From contig CAIKQM010000121.1 of NCBI GenBank assembly GCA_903829565.1, positions 1 to 5,782 of the forward strand: DNA of 5,782 nucleotides. Reading direction: 5' to 3'. Shown here one piece after another: positions 1-5,582 of the stretch; positions within the stretch are counted from its first letter, which is position 1, and the number at the start of each line of letters is the position of its first letter. This DNA comes from an uncultured Planctomycetota bacterium (GTDB taxonomy: Bacteria > Planctomycetota > UBA1135 > GCA-002686595). Made by a program: the position numbers and the translations under genes. Below the pieces are notes generated by a model, which had not been told where the DNA came from, made no database searches, and saw nothing but the letters and a program-made list of their open reading frames with translations.

Positions 1-488
1 CGGCCTTCGTCCACAGCATGCACCGTCACACGCAAGCGTGCTTCGTGCACAAGCAACTGAGTCAAGTCGCGCGGTGCGCCCTCGGCTAGCAAGCCATCGA
101 CAGCTAGACGCTCCAAGCCATCCAACTGGGGCCGCAAGTCCAGCATAGTTGCCGCATGCACCTGAGGCGCACGCGCGGCCAAGAGCAACACGTCGACAGC
201 GAACGCAGGCCGTTGCGCCAACTCAGCCACCAAGTCTGCATCCAGCGCGGTGCCCAAGACCAACAACGCATCCAGTTGCTGGCGCACAAGTGCAGTGCCC
301 TCGCTGCTGGCTGGCTGTGTCAACGATGCACGCAGGGCTGTCACAAGCTCTGGCGCATGCTCGAGGTCGTGTTGCTCGGCTGCGCGCCACGCCATCCACG
401 CCTGATCCGCCGGTTCCACAGCTGCGGGCGACACCGGCTGGCTTACGCACGCTGCCAGCCCCACCACAAGCAGGCACCACCAGCGCAT
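1..488 (-). CDS. Putative lipoprotein, helix-rich, unknown function (3' end cut by window edge)
   Basis: The minus strand is open from ATG at 488 to the window edge (162 codons, no stop). The N-terminus reads MRWWCLLVVGLAACVSQPVS: a short basic n-region, a hydrophobic core and the lipobox LAAC with the acylated Cys at residue 14, so the mature protein should be a membrane-anchored lipoprotein. After a Ser/Pro/Ala/Val linker the rest is rich in Ala, Leu, Gln and acidic residues with amphipathic helical spacing (for example QQLDALLVLGTALDADLVAEL and DLRPQLDGLERLAVDGLLAE). This could be a helical-repeat (HEAT/TPR-like) fold, but I see no clear repeat unit. The start lies 4 bases after the stop of the DUF6265-like lipoprotein gene and has no Shine-Dalgarno, so translation is probably coupled to that gene. 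I do not recognise the family. The lipobox and the coherent reading frame make the gene itself convincing. Confidence 0.72.
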   Translation of the reverse strand, partial: MRWWCLLVVGLAACVSQPVSPAAVEPADQAWMAWRAAEQHDLEHAPELVTALRASLTQPASSEGTALVRQQLDALLVLGTALDADLVAELAQRPAFAVDVLLLAARAPQVHAATMLDLRPQLDGLERLAVDGLLAEGAPRDLTQLLVHEARLRVTVHAVDEG

Positions 489-492
489 GCCA

Positions 493-1044
493 CTAACGCG
501 CGCTGTCGCGCGTCATGCGGAAGACCAAGGCGGGTTCGCTCGGCTTGTCCGATGCGCTCGCCTTCGACTCCACGGTCAACACCAAGGTCTGGTCATCGAC
601 GCGCTCATAGGTGACCCGCGCCAAGGACCCAGCGGCCGCGCGCTCGGCATCGGCCACGGGCACGAAGCTCGCACGCTGGCCTTCCAAGGACTCCAACTGC
701 AGCGTCATCGGCTTGGCACGTCGCGGGTCCGTGTCAAAATTTCCATGCACATGGATCTGGCGCAACACAACGCCTTCTTGCGTAGCGACGATCTGCGTGA
801 ACTCGTAGAACGGCGTAGCGCCATTGCCCAGCACACGCCGGAACGAACCCAACACGGCCTTGCCGCGCGGCACACTCCATGTCTCTTCGATCAGCGCGCC
901 GTTCGGCTGCTCCAACATCCACGTGCCGGTCAGAAAGCCCAATCCAGAGACAGCGCTGTCCGCATCTACCGACCGTGAGGTCGGCGCAGCACAGGCCGAC
1001 ATGAACAGAGCGACCAGTGCGAGCGCCAAGGAAGCGAGCTTCAT
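493..1044 (-). CDS. DUF6265-like lipoprotein
   Basis: This 183-residue protein starts MKLASLALALVALFMSAC: Lys2, a hydrophobic core and a lipobox-like MSAC with Cys18, so it is predicted to be a lipoprotein. The mature part has the pattern I associate with DUF6265: GFLTGTW near residues 36-42, EETWSVPRGKAVLGSFR near 53-69, FYEFTQI near 79-85, and alternating beta-strand segments after that, ending in SEPALVFRMTRDSAR. Members are small predicted beta-rich proteins of unknown biochemical function. The reading frame is open far upstream (to 2070), but that extension has low-complexity, Arg-rich composition and lies antisense to two conserved genes. The ATG at 1044 is chosen because it places a lipoprotein signal exactly at the N-terminus. 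It is the first gene of a two-gene operon with the lipoprotein at 488. A TAAAGT hexamer sits 7 bases upstream of the ATG. Confidence 0.8.
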   Translation of the reverse strand: MKLASLALALVALFMSACAAPTSRSVDADSAVSGLGFLTGTWMLEQPNGALIEETWSVPRGKAVLGSFRRVLGNGATPFYEFTQIVATQEGVVLRQIHVHGNFDTDPRRAKPMTLQLESLEGQRASFVPVADAERAAAGSLARVTYERVDDQTLVLTVESKASASDKPSEPALVFRMTRDSAR

Positions 1045-1051
1045 GAGCCGA

Positions 1052-1057
1052 ACTTTA
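1052..1057 (-). promoter_or_regulatory. Candidate extended -10 (TGGTAAAGT) for the lipoprotein operon
   Basis: Read on the minus strand the hexamer is TAAAGT, preceded by TGG, giving an extended -10 pattern (TGnTANNNT). Only 7 bases (TCGGCTC) lie between it and the ATG at 1044, so transcription would start at or within a base or two of the start codon, giving a leaderless or near-leaderless mRNA. No Shine-Dalgarno is seen. This is pattern evidence only. Confidence 0.4.
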
Positions 1058-1098
1058 CCATGAGATGTATGGGCTAGCGCTCGCGGCGTAGAGACGCG

Positions 1099-1104
1099 TA
1101 GGAT
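1099..1104 (+). promoter_or_regulatory. Candidate -10 (TAGGAT) directly before the ferritin-like gene
   Basis: TAGGAT ends 6 bases before the ATG at 1111. Its TAG is in frame with the gene, so the coding sequence cannot extend further upstream. The AGGA inside it could alternatively act as a weak Shine-Dalgarno at a normal distance, so promoter and ribosome-binding readings compete for the same bases. No clear -35 is visible 16-18 bases upstream. Confidence 0.38.
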
Positions 1105-1110
1105 CAAGCG

Positions 1111-1617
1111 ATGCCCATGAAGGATCTGGACATCGGGCGCACGCAGAAGCTGCTGTCGCGCATTATGGAGTTCGAGCTGGCTGGCGTGGTGCGCTACACG
1201 CACTACTCGCTGATGGTGACGGGCCCGAACCGCATCCCCATCGTGCAGTTCATGAAGGCGCAAGCCTCGGAGTCGCTGCTGCATGCGCAACAGGCGGGTG
1301 AACTGTTGACCGGCTTGGGCGGGCACCCGACCTTGCAGATCGCAGAGATCGACGAGACCTACCGGCACTCGATGCGCGACATCTTGGAAGAGAGCGCCGC
1401 GCACGAGTCGCGTGCGCTGACCCTCTACAAGGAGCTGCTGGATGTGGTCGAGGAGTCCAGCGTGTACTTGGAAGAGTTCGCGCGCACGCAGATCGCAGCC
1501 GAGGAGATGCACTCGCTGGAGCTGCGCAAGATGATGCGCGACATCGGGGTCGAGGACACGGGCCACCCGTTCCACACCCATCACGACGAACCCAAGCGCC
1601 GCAAGCGCCGGAAGTGA
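1111..1617 (+). CDS. Bacterioferritin-like diiron protein with basic C-terminal tail
   Basis: A 168-residue four-helix ferritin-like protein, close to the usual bacterioferritin length; the family oxidises Fe(II) at a diiron centre, often storing iron in a cytosolic shell. Visible elements: helix A with Glu22 (EFELAGVVRYTHYSLM), helix B with Glu54 and His58 (ASESLLHAQQAGE), helix C around 89-110 with candidate ligands Glu94 or Glu99, and helix D with the ExxH pair Glu131/His134 (AAEEMH). Helix B has ESLLH instead of the ExxH of classical Bfr. The haem-ligand Met of E. coli Bfr appears replaced by Leu56, so haem binding is unlikely. From memory, proteobacterial relatives carry a similar TESLTHAQQAGE segment, so this looks like a distinct subfamily. 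The C-terminus is His-rich (GHPFHTHHDE) and ends PKRRKRRK. ATG 1111 is pinned by an in-frame TAG at 1099; Met3 is a possible alternative. Confidence 0.88.
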   Translation: MPMKDLDIGRTQKLLSRIMEFELAGVVRYTHYSLMVTGPNRIPIVQFMKAQASESLLHAQQAGELLTGLGGHPTLQIAEIDETYRHSMRDILEESAAHESRALTLYKELLDVVEESSVYLEEFARTQIAAEEMHSLELRKMMRDIGVEDTGHPFHTHHDEPKRRKRRK

Positions 1618-1626
1618 GACCTGTTT

Positions 1627-1646
1627 GGCGGTGAACGCCTTTCTTT
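1627..1646 (+). terminator. Weak candidate terminator after the ferritin-like gene
   Basis: Ten bases after the TGA at 1615-1617, GGCG (1627-1630), loop GTGAA and CGCC (1636-1639) form a short 4-bp GC stem followed immediately by TTTCTTT (1640-1646). The layout is that of a Rho-independent terminator but the stem is very short, so at best it would be leaky. Confidence 0.3.
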
Positions 1647-1671
1647 GGCCGTTGGTCGCTTGACCAATGCC
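1647..1671 (+). repeat. Inverted repeat in the ferritin-dioxygenase spacer
   Basis: TTGGTC (1652-1657) and GACCAA (1662-1667) are perfect inverted copies around the loop GCTT. Outward, GGCCG on the left and TGCC on the right can add about four more pairs (one G-T wobble, one bulged C). No T-run follows, so it is not a standard terminator. It could be an operator or an mRNA hairpin in the 126-base gap before the dioxygenase. A poor promoter match (TTGACC 1660-1665, 17-base spacer, TGCAAC 1683-1688) overlaps its right arm. Confidence 0.35.
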
Positions 1672-1743
1672 TGGCACAAAGATGCAACAAGAAGTAGCCC
1701 TGCCACCGCGCTGGCAGCTGCTTGCACCTCGCGCACGCCAACC

Positions 1744-2520
1744 ATGCCGACCCAACCTGAGATGCCCGTGGTGTTCGTGTCGCACGGAGCACCGACGATG
1801 GCGCTGGATCCTTTGGCGCGGCACGACTTCCAAGCCCTCGCGGCCGGCCTGCCGCGCCCGCGCGCCATCGTCGCTTTGTCGGCGCATTGGTTGGATGCAC
1901 CGCTGACCATCGGCACCACCTCGACGCGAGCGCTGCTGTACGACTTCAGCGGCTTTCCGGCGGAGCTGAACCGCGTGCAGTACGCGGCTCCTGCTGCCGC
2001 AGAGGTGGCTACGCGCGTGCAAGCGTTGCTGCCCAACTGCGCACACGCAGCGCAACGTCCTTGGGATCACGGTGTGTGGACGCCGCTAGTGCACATGTAT
2101 CCGGCCGCAGATGTGCCTGTGCTGCAGTTGTCCGTGCCTTGGCGTTGGTCCCCCACGCAACTGCACCAACTCGGCGCGCAACTGGCACCTCTGCGTCAGG
2201 AAGGTGTGCTGCTCTTGGCTAGTGGTGGCATGGTGCACAACCTGCAGCAACTGGACTGGACGCACGCAAGCCCACCGGCCACATGGGCCACGGACTTCGA
2301 AGCGTGGACACGCGAACAGTTGCGCACGCACCAGCACGATGCCTTGTTGGCGTATCGCGAGCGCGCACCGGGCTTGCAACAAGCGCATCCCAGTGATGAC
2401 CACTTTGTGCCCTTGCTCGTCGCCGCCGGTGCCGCCTCGGTCAACAACGGACCCGTCAGCTTTCCCATCACAGGTTGGGAGTACGGTTCCTTGAGCCGTA
2501 CTGCTGTCAAGTTCGCCTGA
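1744..2520 (+). CDS. ygiD: LigB/YgiD-type class III extradiol dioxygenase (DODA family)
   Basis: This 258-residue protein matches the DODA/YgiD family (E. coli YgiD is of similar size). These metal-dependent enzymes cleave catechol rings extradiol; L-DOPA is the known in vitro substrate, but the physiological one is usually unknown. With Met1 at 1744, the family landmarks are FVSHGAP (His14), VALSAHW (His48), WDHGVWTPL (His109), LASGGMVHNL (His165), DDHFVPLLVAAG (His220) and the C-terminal WEYGSLSRTAVKF. The conserved histidines for metal binding and catalysis all appear present. The start is uncertain. The frame is open back to a TTG at 1645, but families of this type begin a few residues before the FVSHG strand, so ATG 1744 or ATG 1762 is preferred; neither has a clear Shine-Dalgarno. 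The gene follows the ferritin-like gene by 126 bases and may be co-transcribed through a weak terminator or use its own promoter. The real substrate cannot be read from the sequence. Confidence 0.9.
   Translation: MPTQPEMPVVFVSHGAPTMALDPLARHDFQALAAGLPRPRAIVALSAHWLDAPLTIGTTSTRALLYDFSGFPAELNRVQYAAPAAAEVATRVQALLPNCAHAAQRPWDHGVWTPLVHMYPAADVPVLQLSVPWRWSPTQLHQLGAQLAPLRQEGVLLLASGGMVHNLQQLDWTHASPPATWATDFEAWTREQLRTHQHDALLAYRERAPGLQQAHPSDDHFVPLLVAAGAASVNNGPVSFPITGWEYGSLSRTAVKFA
2480..2502 (+). repeat. Hairpin near the 3' end of the dioxygenase gene
   Basis: AGTACGG (2480-2486) and CCGTACT (2496-2502) are perfect inverted copies. Two more pairs (one T-G wobble, one T-A) extend the stem to 9 bp and leave the loop CCTTG. 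It lies inside codons for the conserved YGSLSRTA segment, 15 bases before the TGA, and has no T-run. It could be an mRNA-stabilising or Rho-related structure, or a coincidence of coding sequence. Confidence 0.35.
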
Positions 2521-2561
2521 TACCGAGCGCCGCGGATGACGCGCACAACGCAACCGTGTAC

Positions 2562-2567
2562 TAGACT
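2562..2567 (+). promoter_or_regulatory. Candidate -10 (TAGACT) for the peptidase-aminotransferase unit
   Basis: TAGACT matches the sigma-70 -10 at T1, A2, A4 and T6 and lies in the 59-base gap after the dioxygenase. Twelve bases separate it from the ATG at 2580, so the leader would be only about 5-6 bases. Its TAG is in frame with the peptidase and, with no alternative start codon in between, fixes ATG 2580 as the start. The same hexamer recurs before the gene at 5583. No -35 match is seen. Confidence 0.4.
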
Positions 2568-2579
2568 GGTCCTCCAGCT

Positions 2580-4385
2580 ATGCACATCCTCGCGCTCGCC
2601 CTCCTCGCGGCTCAATCCACTCCTGCAGCTCCGGCCCAACATGTGATCGTCGACGGCCAAGCCCAGGTCGTCGAGGCCTTCAAAGACAAGCAAGCGTGGA
2701 TCAAGCACCACTTGTGGGTCGAGACGACCTTCGACTCGGATGGTGATGGTCGCTTGGATCGCATGCATGTCGATGTCACGCGGCCCAAGCAGACCGACAC
2801 CGAGGGCTTGAAGGTGCCCGTGGTCTACGAGACTTCGCCGTACTTCGCGGGAACCGGGCCCGATGACAAGAGCTTCTTCTGGGACCCGAACCAAGAGCTC
2901 GGCGCAGCACCGCCCAAGCGCAAGACGATGGCGCATGTCGGGCGCCCCGATAAGCCGGGCATGATTGCCAACAGCGAAGTCGGCACATGGGTGCCGCGCG
3001 GCTTTGCGGTGGTGCACTCCAGCTCGCCTGGCACCGGATGGTCGGATGGTTGCCCGACGGTGGGCGGTGACAACGAGTCGCTGGCACCCAAGGCTGTGAT
3101 CGATTGGTTGTGCGGCCGCGCCAAGGGCTACACCGCGCCTGTGGGCGGTGACGAAGTGCGCGCCACATGGAGCACAGGCAAGGTCGGCATGATCGGCACC
3201 TCGTACAACGGGACGCTGCCGTTGGCCGCAGCGACCACCGGTGTCGAAGGCTTAGAAGCCATCATCCCGATCGCGCCCAACACCTCGTACTACCACTACT
3301 ACCGCAGCAACGGTCTGGTGCGGCACCCGGGTGGCTACATCGGTGAAGATGTCGATGTGCTCTATGACTTCATTCACTCGGGCGATCCTGTGCGCGGCGA
3401 GTGGTGCGATGCCAATGTGCGCGACAAGCTGATGTTGGCCAAGCAAGACCGCAAGAGCGGTGATTGGAACGCGTTCTGGGCCGAGCGCGACTACTTGCTC
3501 GACCTTGGGCCGATGCGCGCCGCAACGTTGATGGCGCACGGTTGGAACGACTGGAACGTGATGCCCGAGCACAGCACGCGGATCTTCCTCGCGTTGAAGG
3601 CTAAGGGCGTGCCGACCATCGGCTACTGGCACCAAGGCGGGCACGGCGGTCATCCGCCGCAAGAGCTGATGGTCAAGTGGTTCACGCAGTACTTGCTGGG
3701 CGTGAAGAACGGTGTGGAGTCGGGTCCGCGCAGTTGGATCGTGCGCGAGGGAGCGCGTCCGAACGCGCCTACTTCCTATGCCGATTGGCCGCATCCCGAA
3801 GCAGCGATGGTGGTCTTGCAACCGCAGGCCGGCGGCCGCAAACAAGGTGCGTTGGCGTTGCAGGCCAGCGACCAACGCGACATCGAGACGCTGACGGATG
3901 ATGTGTCCATCGACGGCGCGCAACTGGCCCAAGCCAAGGAGTCGCCGCATCGCTTGCTGTACACGACGCCTGTGTTGACGAGTGACTTGCACCTGTCGGG
4001 CACGGCGCGCGTGACCATCACGCTGACCAGCAGCGCACCGGCAGCGAATGTGTCGGTGTGGCTCGTCGCCTTGCCGTGGACCGAGAAGGGCCGCATCTAC
4101 GACAACATCATCACGCGCGGTTGGGCGGATCCGCAGAACACCACGCCGGAGACGAGCGCGCCGTTGAAGCCGAACAAGGCGGTCACGTTCAGCTTTGATC
4201 TGCAGCCGGATGACCAGATCATCCCGGCGGGCAAGCAAGTGGGCTTGATGATCTTCTCCAGTGACCGCGACTACACGCTATGGCCCAAGGCGGGCACGCA
4301 ACTGCGTGTGCTGTTGGACGACACAGCACTCGAGCTGCCGGTGGTGGGCGGGCGCAGCGCCTACGAAGCCGCGCTGGCCAAGTAA
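2580..4385 (+). CDS. Secreted S15-family alpha/beta-hydrolase peptidase (Xaa-Pro dipeptidyl-peptidase type)
   Basis: A 601-residue serine hydrolase of the PepX/CocE (S15) superfamily; the Xaa-Pro branch releases Xaa-Pro dipeptides from N-termini. The N-terminus (MHILALALLAAQSTPAAPAQ) looks like a short signal peptide with almost no basic n-region, cleaved around residues 18-20, so the enzyme should be exported. Residues 52-60 (DSDGDGRLD) form a calcium-loop-like DxDxDG motif, common in this branch. The nucleophile is Ser208 in GTSYNG; Asp324 in HGWNDWNV and His355 in HQGGHGGH complete the triad at spacings like those of lactococcal PepX. Residues from about 400 onward form the C-terminal jelly-roll-like beta domain typical of S15. 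It is shorter than PepX of lactic acid bacteria (about 760) because it lacks their extra N-terminal domain. Exact specificity (Xaa-Pro versus other acyl groups) is inferred. The aminotransferase gene begins 12 bases after the stop, in the same frame. Confidence 0.92.
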   Translation: MHILALALLAAQSTPAAPAQHVIVDGQAQVVEAFKDKQAWIKHHLWVETTFDSDGDGRLDRMHVDVTRPKQTDTEGLKVPVVYETSPYFAGTGPDDKSFFWDPNQELGAAPPKRKTMAHVGRPDKPGMIANSEVGTWVPRGFAVVHSSSPGTGWSDGCPTVGGDNESLAPKAVIDWLCGRAKGYTAPVGGDEVRATWSTGKVGMIGTSYNGTLPLAAATTGVEGLEAIIPIAPNTSYYHYYRSNGLVRHPGGYIGEDVDVLYDFIHSGDPVRGEWCDANVRDKLMLAKQDRKSGDWNAFWAERDYLLDLGPMRAATLMAHGWNDWNVMPEHSTRIFLALKAKGVPTIGYWHQGGHGGHPPQELMVKWFTQYLLGVKNGVESGPRSWIVREGARPNAPTSYADWPHPEAAMVVLQPQAGGRKQGALALQASDQRDIETLTDDVSIDGAQLAQAKESPHRLLYTTPVLTSDLHLSGTARVTITLTSSAPAANVSVWLVALPWTEKGRIYDNIITRGWADPQNTTPETSAPLKPNKAVTFSFDLQPDDQIIPAGKQVGLMIFSSDRDYTLWPKAGTQLRVLLDDTALELPVVGGRSAYEAALAK

Positions 4386-4397
4386 GCGAACACGCCG

Positions 4398-5573
4398 ATG
4401 CAACCTTCGCTCGCGTTGTTGTCGCAGCGTTCGAATCACTTGCGCGAAGCGGGCATCTTGCGCCAGCTGACGCTGGAAGTGCAGGCCTACGCCGATGGCA
4501 TCAACCTGGGCCAAGGCGTGTGCGATCTCGACATGCCGCACGAGCTGCGCGAGGCGGCCACGCGCTCTATGCATCACGATCGCGCCACGTACACGCCGTA
4601 CGCGGGCATCCCCGAGGTGCGTGAGGCCATCGCAGCGCGCATGCAGACGCGCTATGGCCTGAACTACGGACCGCAAGGTGTGTGCGTCACCGTGGGTTCC
4701 AGCATGGCGTACAGCGCCACGCTGTTCACGTTGCTGGATCCGGGCGACGAGATCGTGCTGTTCGAGCCGTTCTATCCGTACCACAAGAGCATCGCGCTGT
4801 TGGCGGGTGCTGTGGTGAAGACGGTGCGCTTGGGTGATGACGGTACGGTGCCATTCGATGCACTGCGCGCGCAGCTGGGCCCGCGCACCAAGTTGGTCGT
4901 GGTCAACACGCCTTCGAATCCCAGCGGCAAAGTCTGGACGCGCAGCGAGCTGGAACAGCTGTCAAAGGTACTTGACGGAACCTCGACGCTGGTTGTGACG
5001 GACGAGATCTATGAGGATCTGGTTTACGGCACGACGACGCATGTGCCTCCGGCCACGATCCCCGGACTCTTCGAGCGCACCATCACCATCTCGGGCCTTT
5101 CGAAGGCCTATTCGATCACGGGCTGGCGCATTGGATGGATCGCCGCACCCGAGGTCTACGCGCGCGCCATCGGCCCCGTGTTCGATGTGTTGTGCGTGTG
5201 CGCACCGCGGCCATTCCAACACGCTGCCGCGCATGCGCTGCGCACGCTGCCCGAAAGCTGGTACCGCGCGCAACGCGATGGCTACGCACTACGGCGCGCC
5301 AAGCTCGCGGATGCCTTGGCTGGCGGCGGCTTCACGCCGCACTTGCCACAAGGCGCGTACTACATGACCGCGGGCTACGAACAGGTCTATGGTGCAATCG
5401 CGCCGCGCGAAGCCTGCATGCGCTTGCTGCGTGAGCATCACCTCGCCGCGATCCCCTCCAGCATTTTCTACGACAACGAAGCCACTTGCCCGCGCTTCAT
5501 GCGCTTCCAGTTCGCCGTCGAAAGTCCCGTGCTCGACGAGGTGGCGCGTCGCTTGCGCCGCGCGGCACCGTAG
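4398..5573 (+). CDS. Class I/II PLP-dependent aminotransferase
   Basis: A 391-residue fold-type I aminotransferase of normal length, with no signal peptide and therefore cytosolic. Visible motifs: substrate-loop region YTPYAGIPEVREAIA (65-79), NTPSNPSG with the PLP-contacting Asn174, TDEIYEDLVY with Asp202 (pyridine nitrogen) and Tyr205, the Schiff-base Lys236 in SGLSKAYSITGWRIGW with the phosphate-binding Arg244, and Arg369 in the FMRFQFA segment, the usual binder of the substrate carboxylate. This sub-group contains aspartate, aromatic, methionine and kynurenine aminotransferases, and substrate cannot be assigned by eye. Cysteines are unusually dense at 266-268 (LCVCAPRPFQH), a stretch near the active site. 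The ATG at 4398 is pinned: the peptidase stop TAA is only four codons upstream in the same frame. Likely co-transcribed with the peptidase, it could process amino acids released from peptides, but this is inference. The stop TAG (5571-5573) overlaps a TAGACT hexamer serving the next gene. Confidence 0.93.
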   Translation: MQPSLALLSQRSNHLREAGILRQLTLEVQAYADGINLGQGVCDLDMPHELREAATRSMHHDRATYTPYAGIPEVREAIAARMQTRYGLNYGPQGVCVTVGSSMAYSATLFTLLDPGDEIVLFEPFYPYHKSIALLAGAVVKTVRLGDDGTVPFDALRAQLGPRTKLVVVNTPSNPSGKVWTRSELEQLSKVLDGTSTLVVTDEIYEDLVYGTTTHVPPATIPGLFERTITISGLSKAYSITGWRIGWIAAPEVYARAIGPVFDVLCVCAPRPFQHAAAHALRTLPESWYRAQRDGYALRRAKLADALAGGGFTPHLPQGAYYMTAGYEQVYGAIAPREACMRLLREHHLAAIPSSIFYDNEATCPRFMRFQFAVESPVLDEVARRLRRAAP

Positions 5574-5576
5574 ACT
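5571..5576 (+). promoter_or_regulatory. Candidate -10 (TAGACT) overlapping the aminotransferase stop codon
   Basis: TAGACT begins with the TAG stop of the aminotransferase and ends 6 bases before the ATG at 5583, matching the spacing before the ferritin-like gene. A promoter here would give a leaderless mRNA for the last gene. No -35 at 16-18 bases is visible; TTGCGC at 5553-5558 lies too close (12 bases). Confidence 0.35.
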
Positions 5577-5582
5577 GCGTGC

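Larger units (their letters stand above)
1045..1110. promoter_or_regulatory. Divergent intergenic promoter region
   Basis: These 66 bases separate the divergent starts of the minus-strand lipoprotein operon (1044) and the ferritin-like gene (1111), so both promoters must lie here or overlap the neighbouring genes. The part near 1050-1072 is clearly richer in A/T than its surroundings. It contains the near-palindrome CCAT(n7)ATGG at 1058-1072, and GCGTAG occurs twice exactly 10 bases apart (1086-1091 and 1096-1101), one helical turn, which could be an operator or chance. I found no convincing -35 element for either direction. Confidence 0.55.

Noticed and set aside
149..614. Plus-strand open frames across the left lipoprotein gene
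   Set aside because: Their composition is Arg/Pro/His-rich and without motifs, whereas the minus strand encodes a clean lipobox and an uninterrupted frame of 162 codons.
487..978. Plus-strand open frame (163 codons) opposite the DUF6265-like gene
   Set aside because: The minus strand gives a recognisable family pattern and signal peptide; the plus frame gives neither.
1645..1743. N-terminal extension of the dioxygenase from TTG 1645
   Set aside because: The extra 33 residues resemble no part of the family and cover the spacer hairpin; the family begins just before the FVSHGAP strand.
1045..2070. Upstream extension of the minus-strand frame that ends at 493 (525 codons in total)
   Set aside because: The part above 1044 is Arg/His/Gln-rich, has no recognisable domain and lies antisense to two well-conserved genes, while a perfect lipoprotein signal begins at ATG 1044. 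The long open frame is a by-product of high GC.
2196..3017. Minus-strand open frame (273 codons) spanning the dioxygenase-peptidase junction
   Set aside because: It overlaps two solid genes and has no recognisable domain; GC-driven shadow frame.
3252..4238. Long minus-strand open frame (328 codons) inside the peptidase gene
   Set aside because: It is antisense to the conserved S15 domains, with low-complexity Arg/Val/His composition and no motif or start signal.
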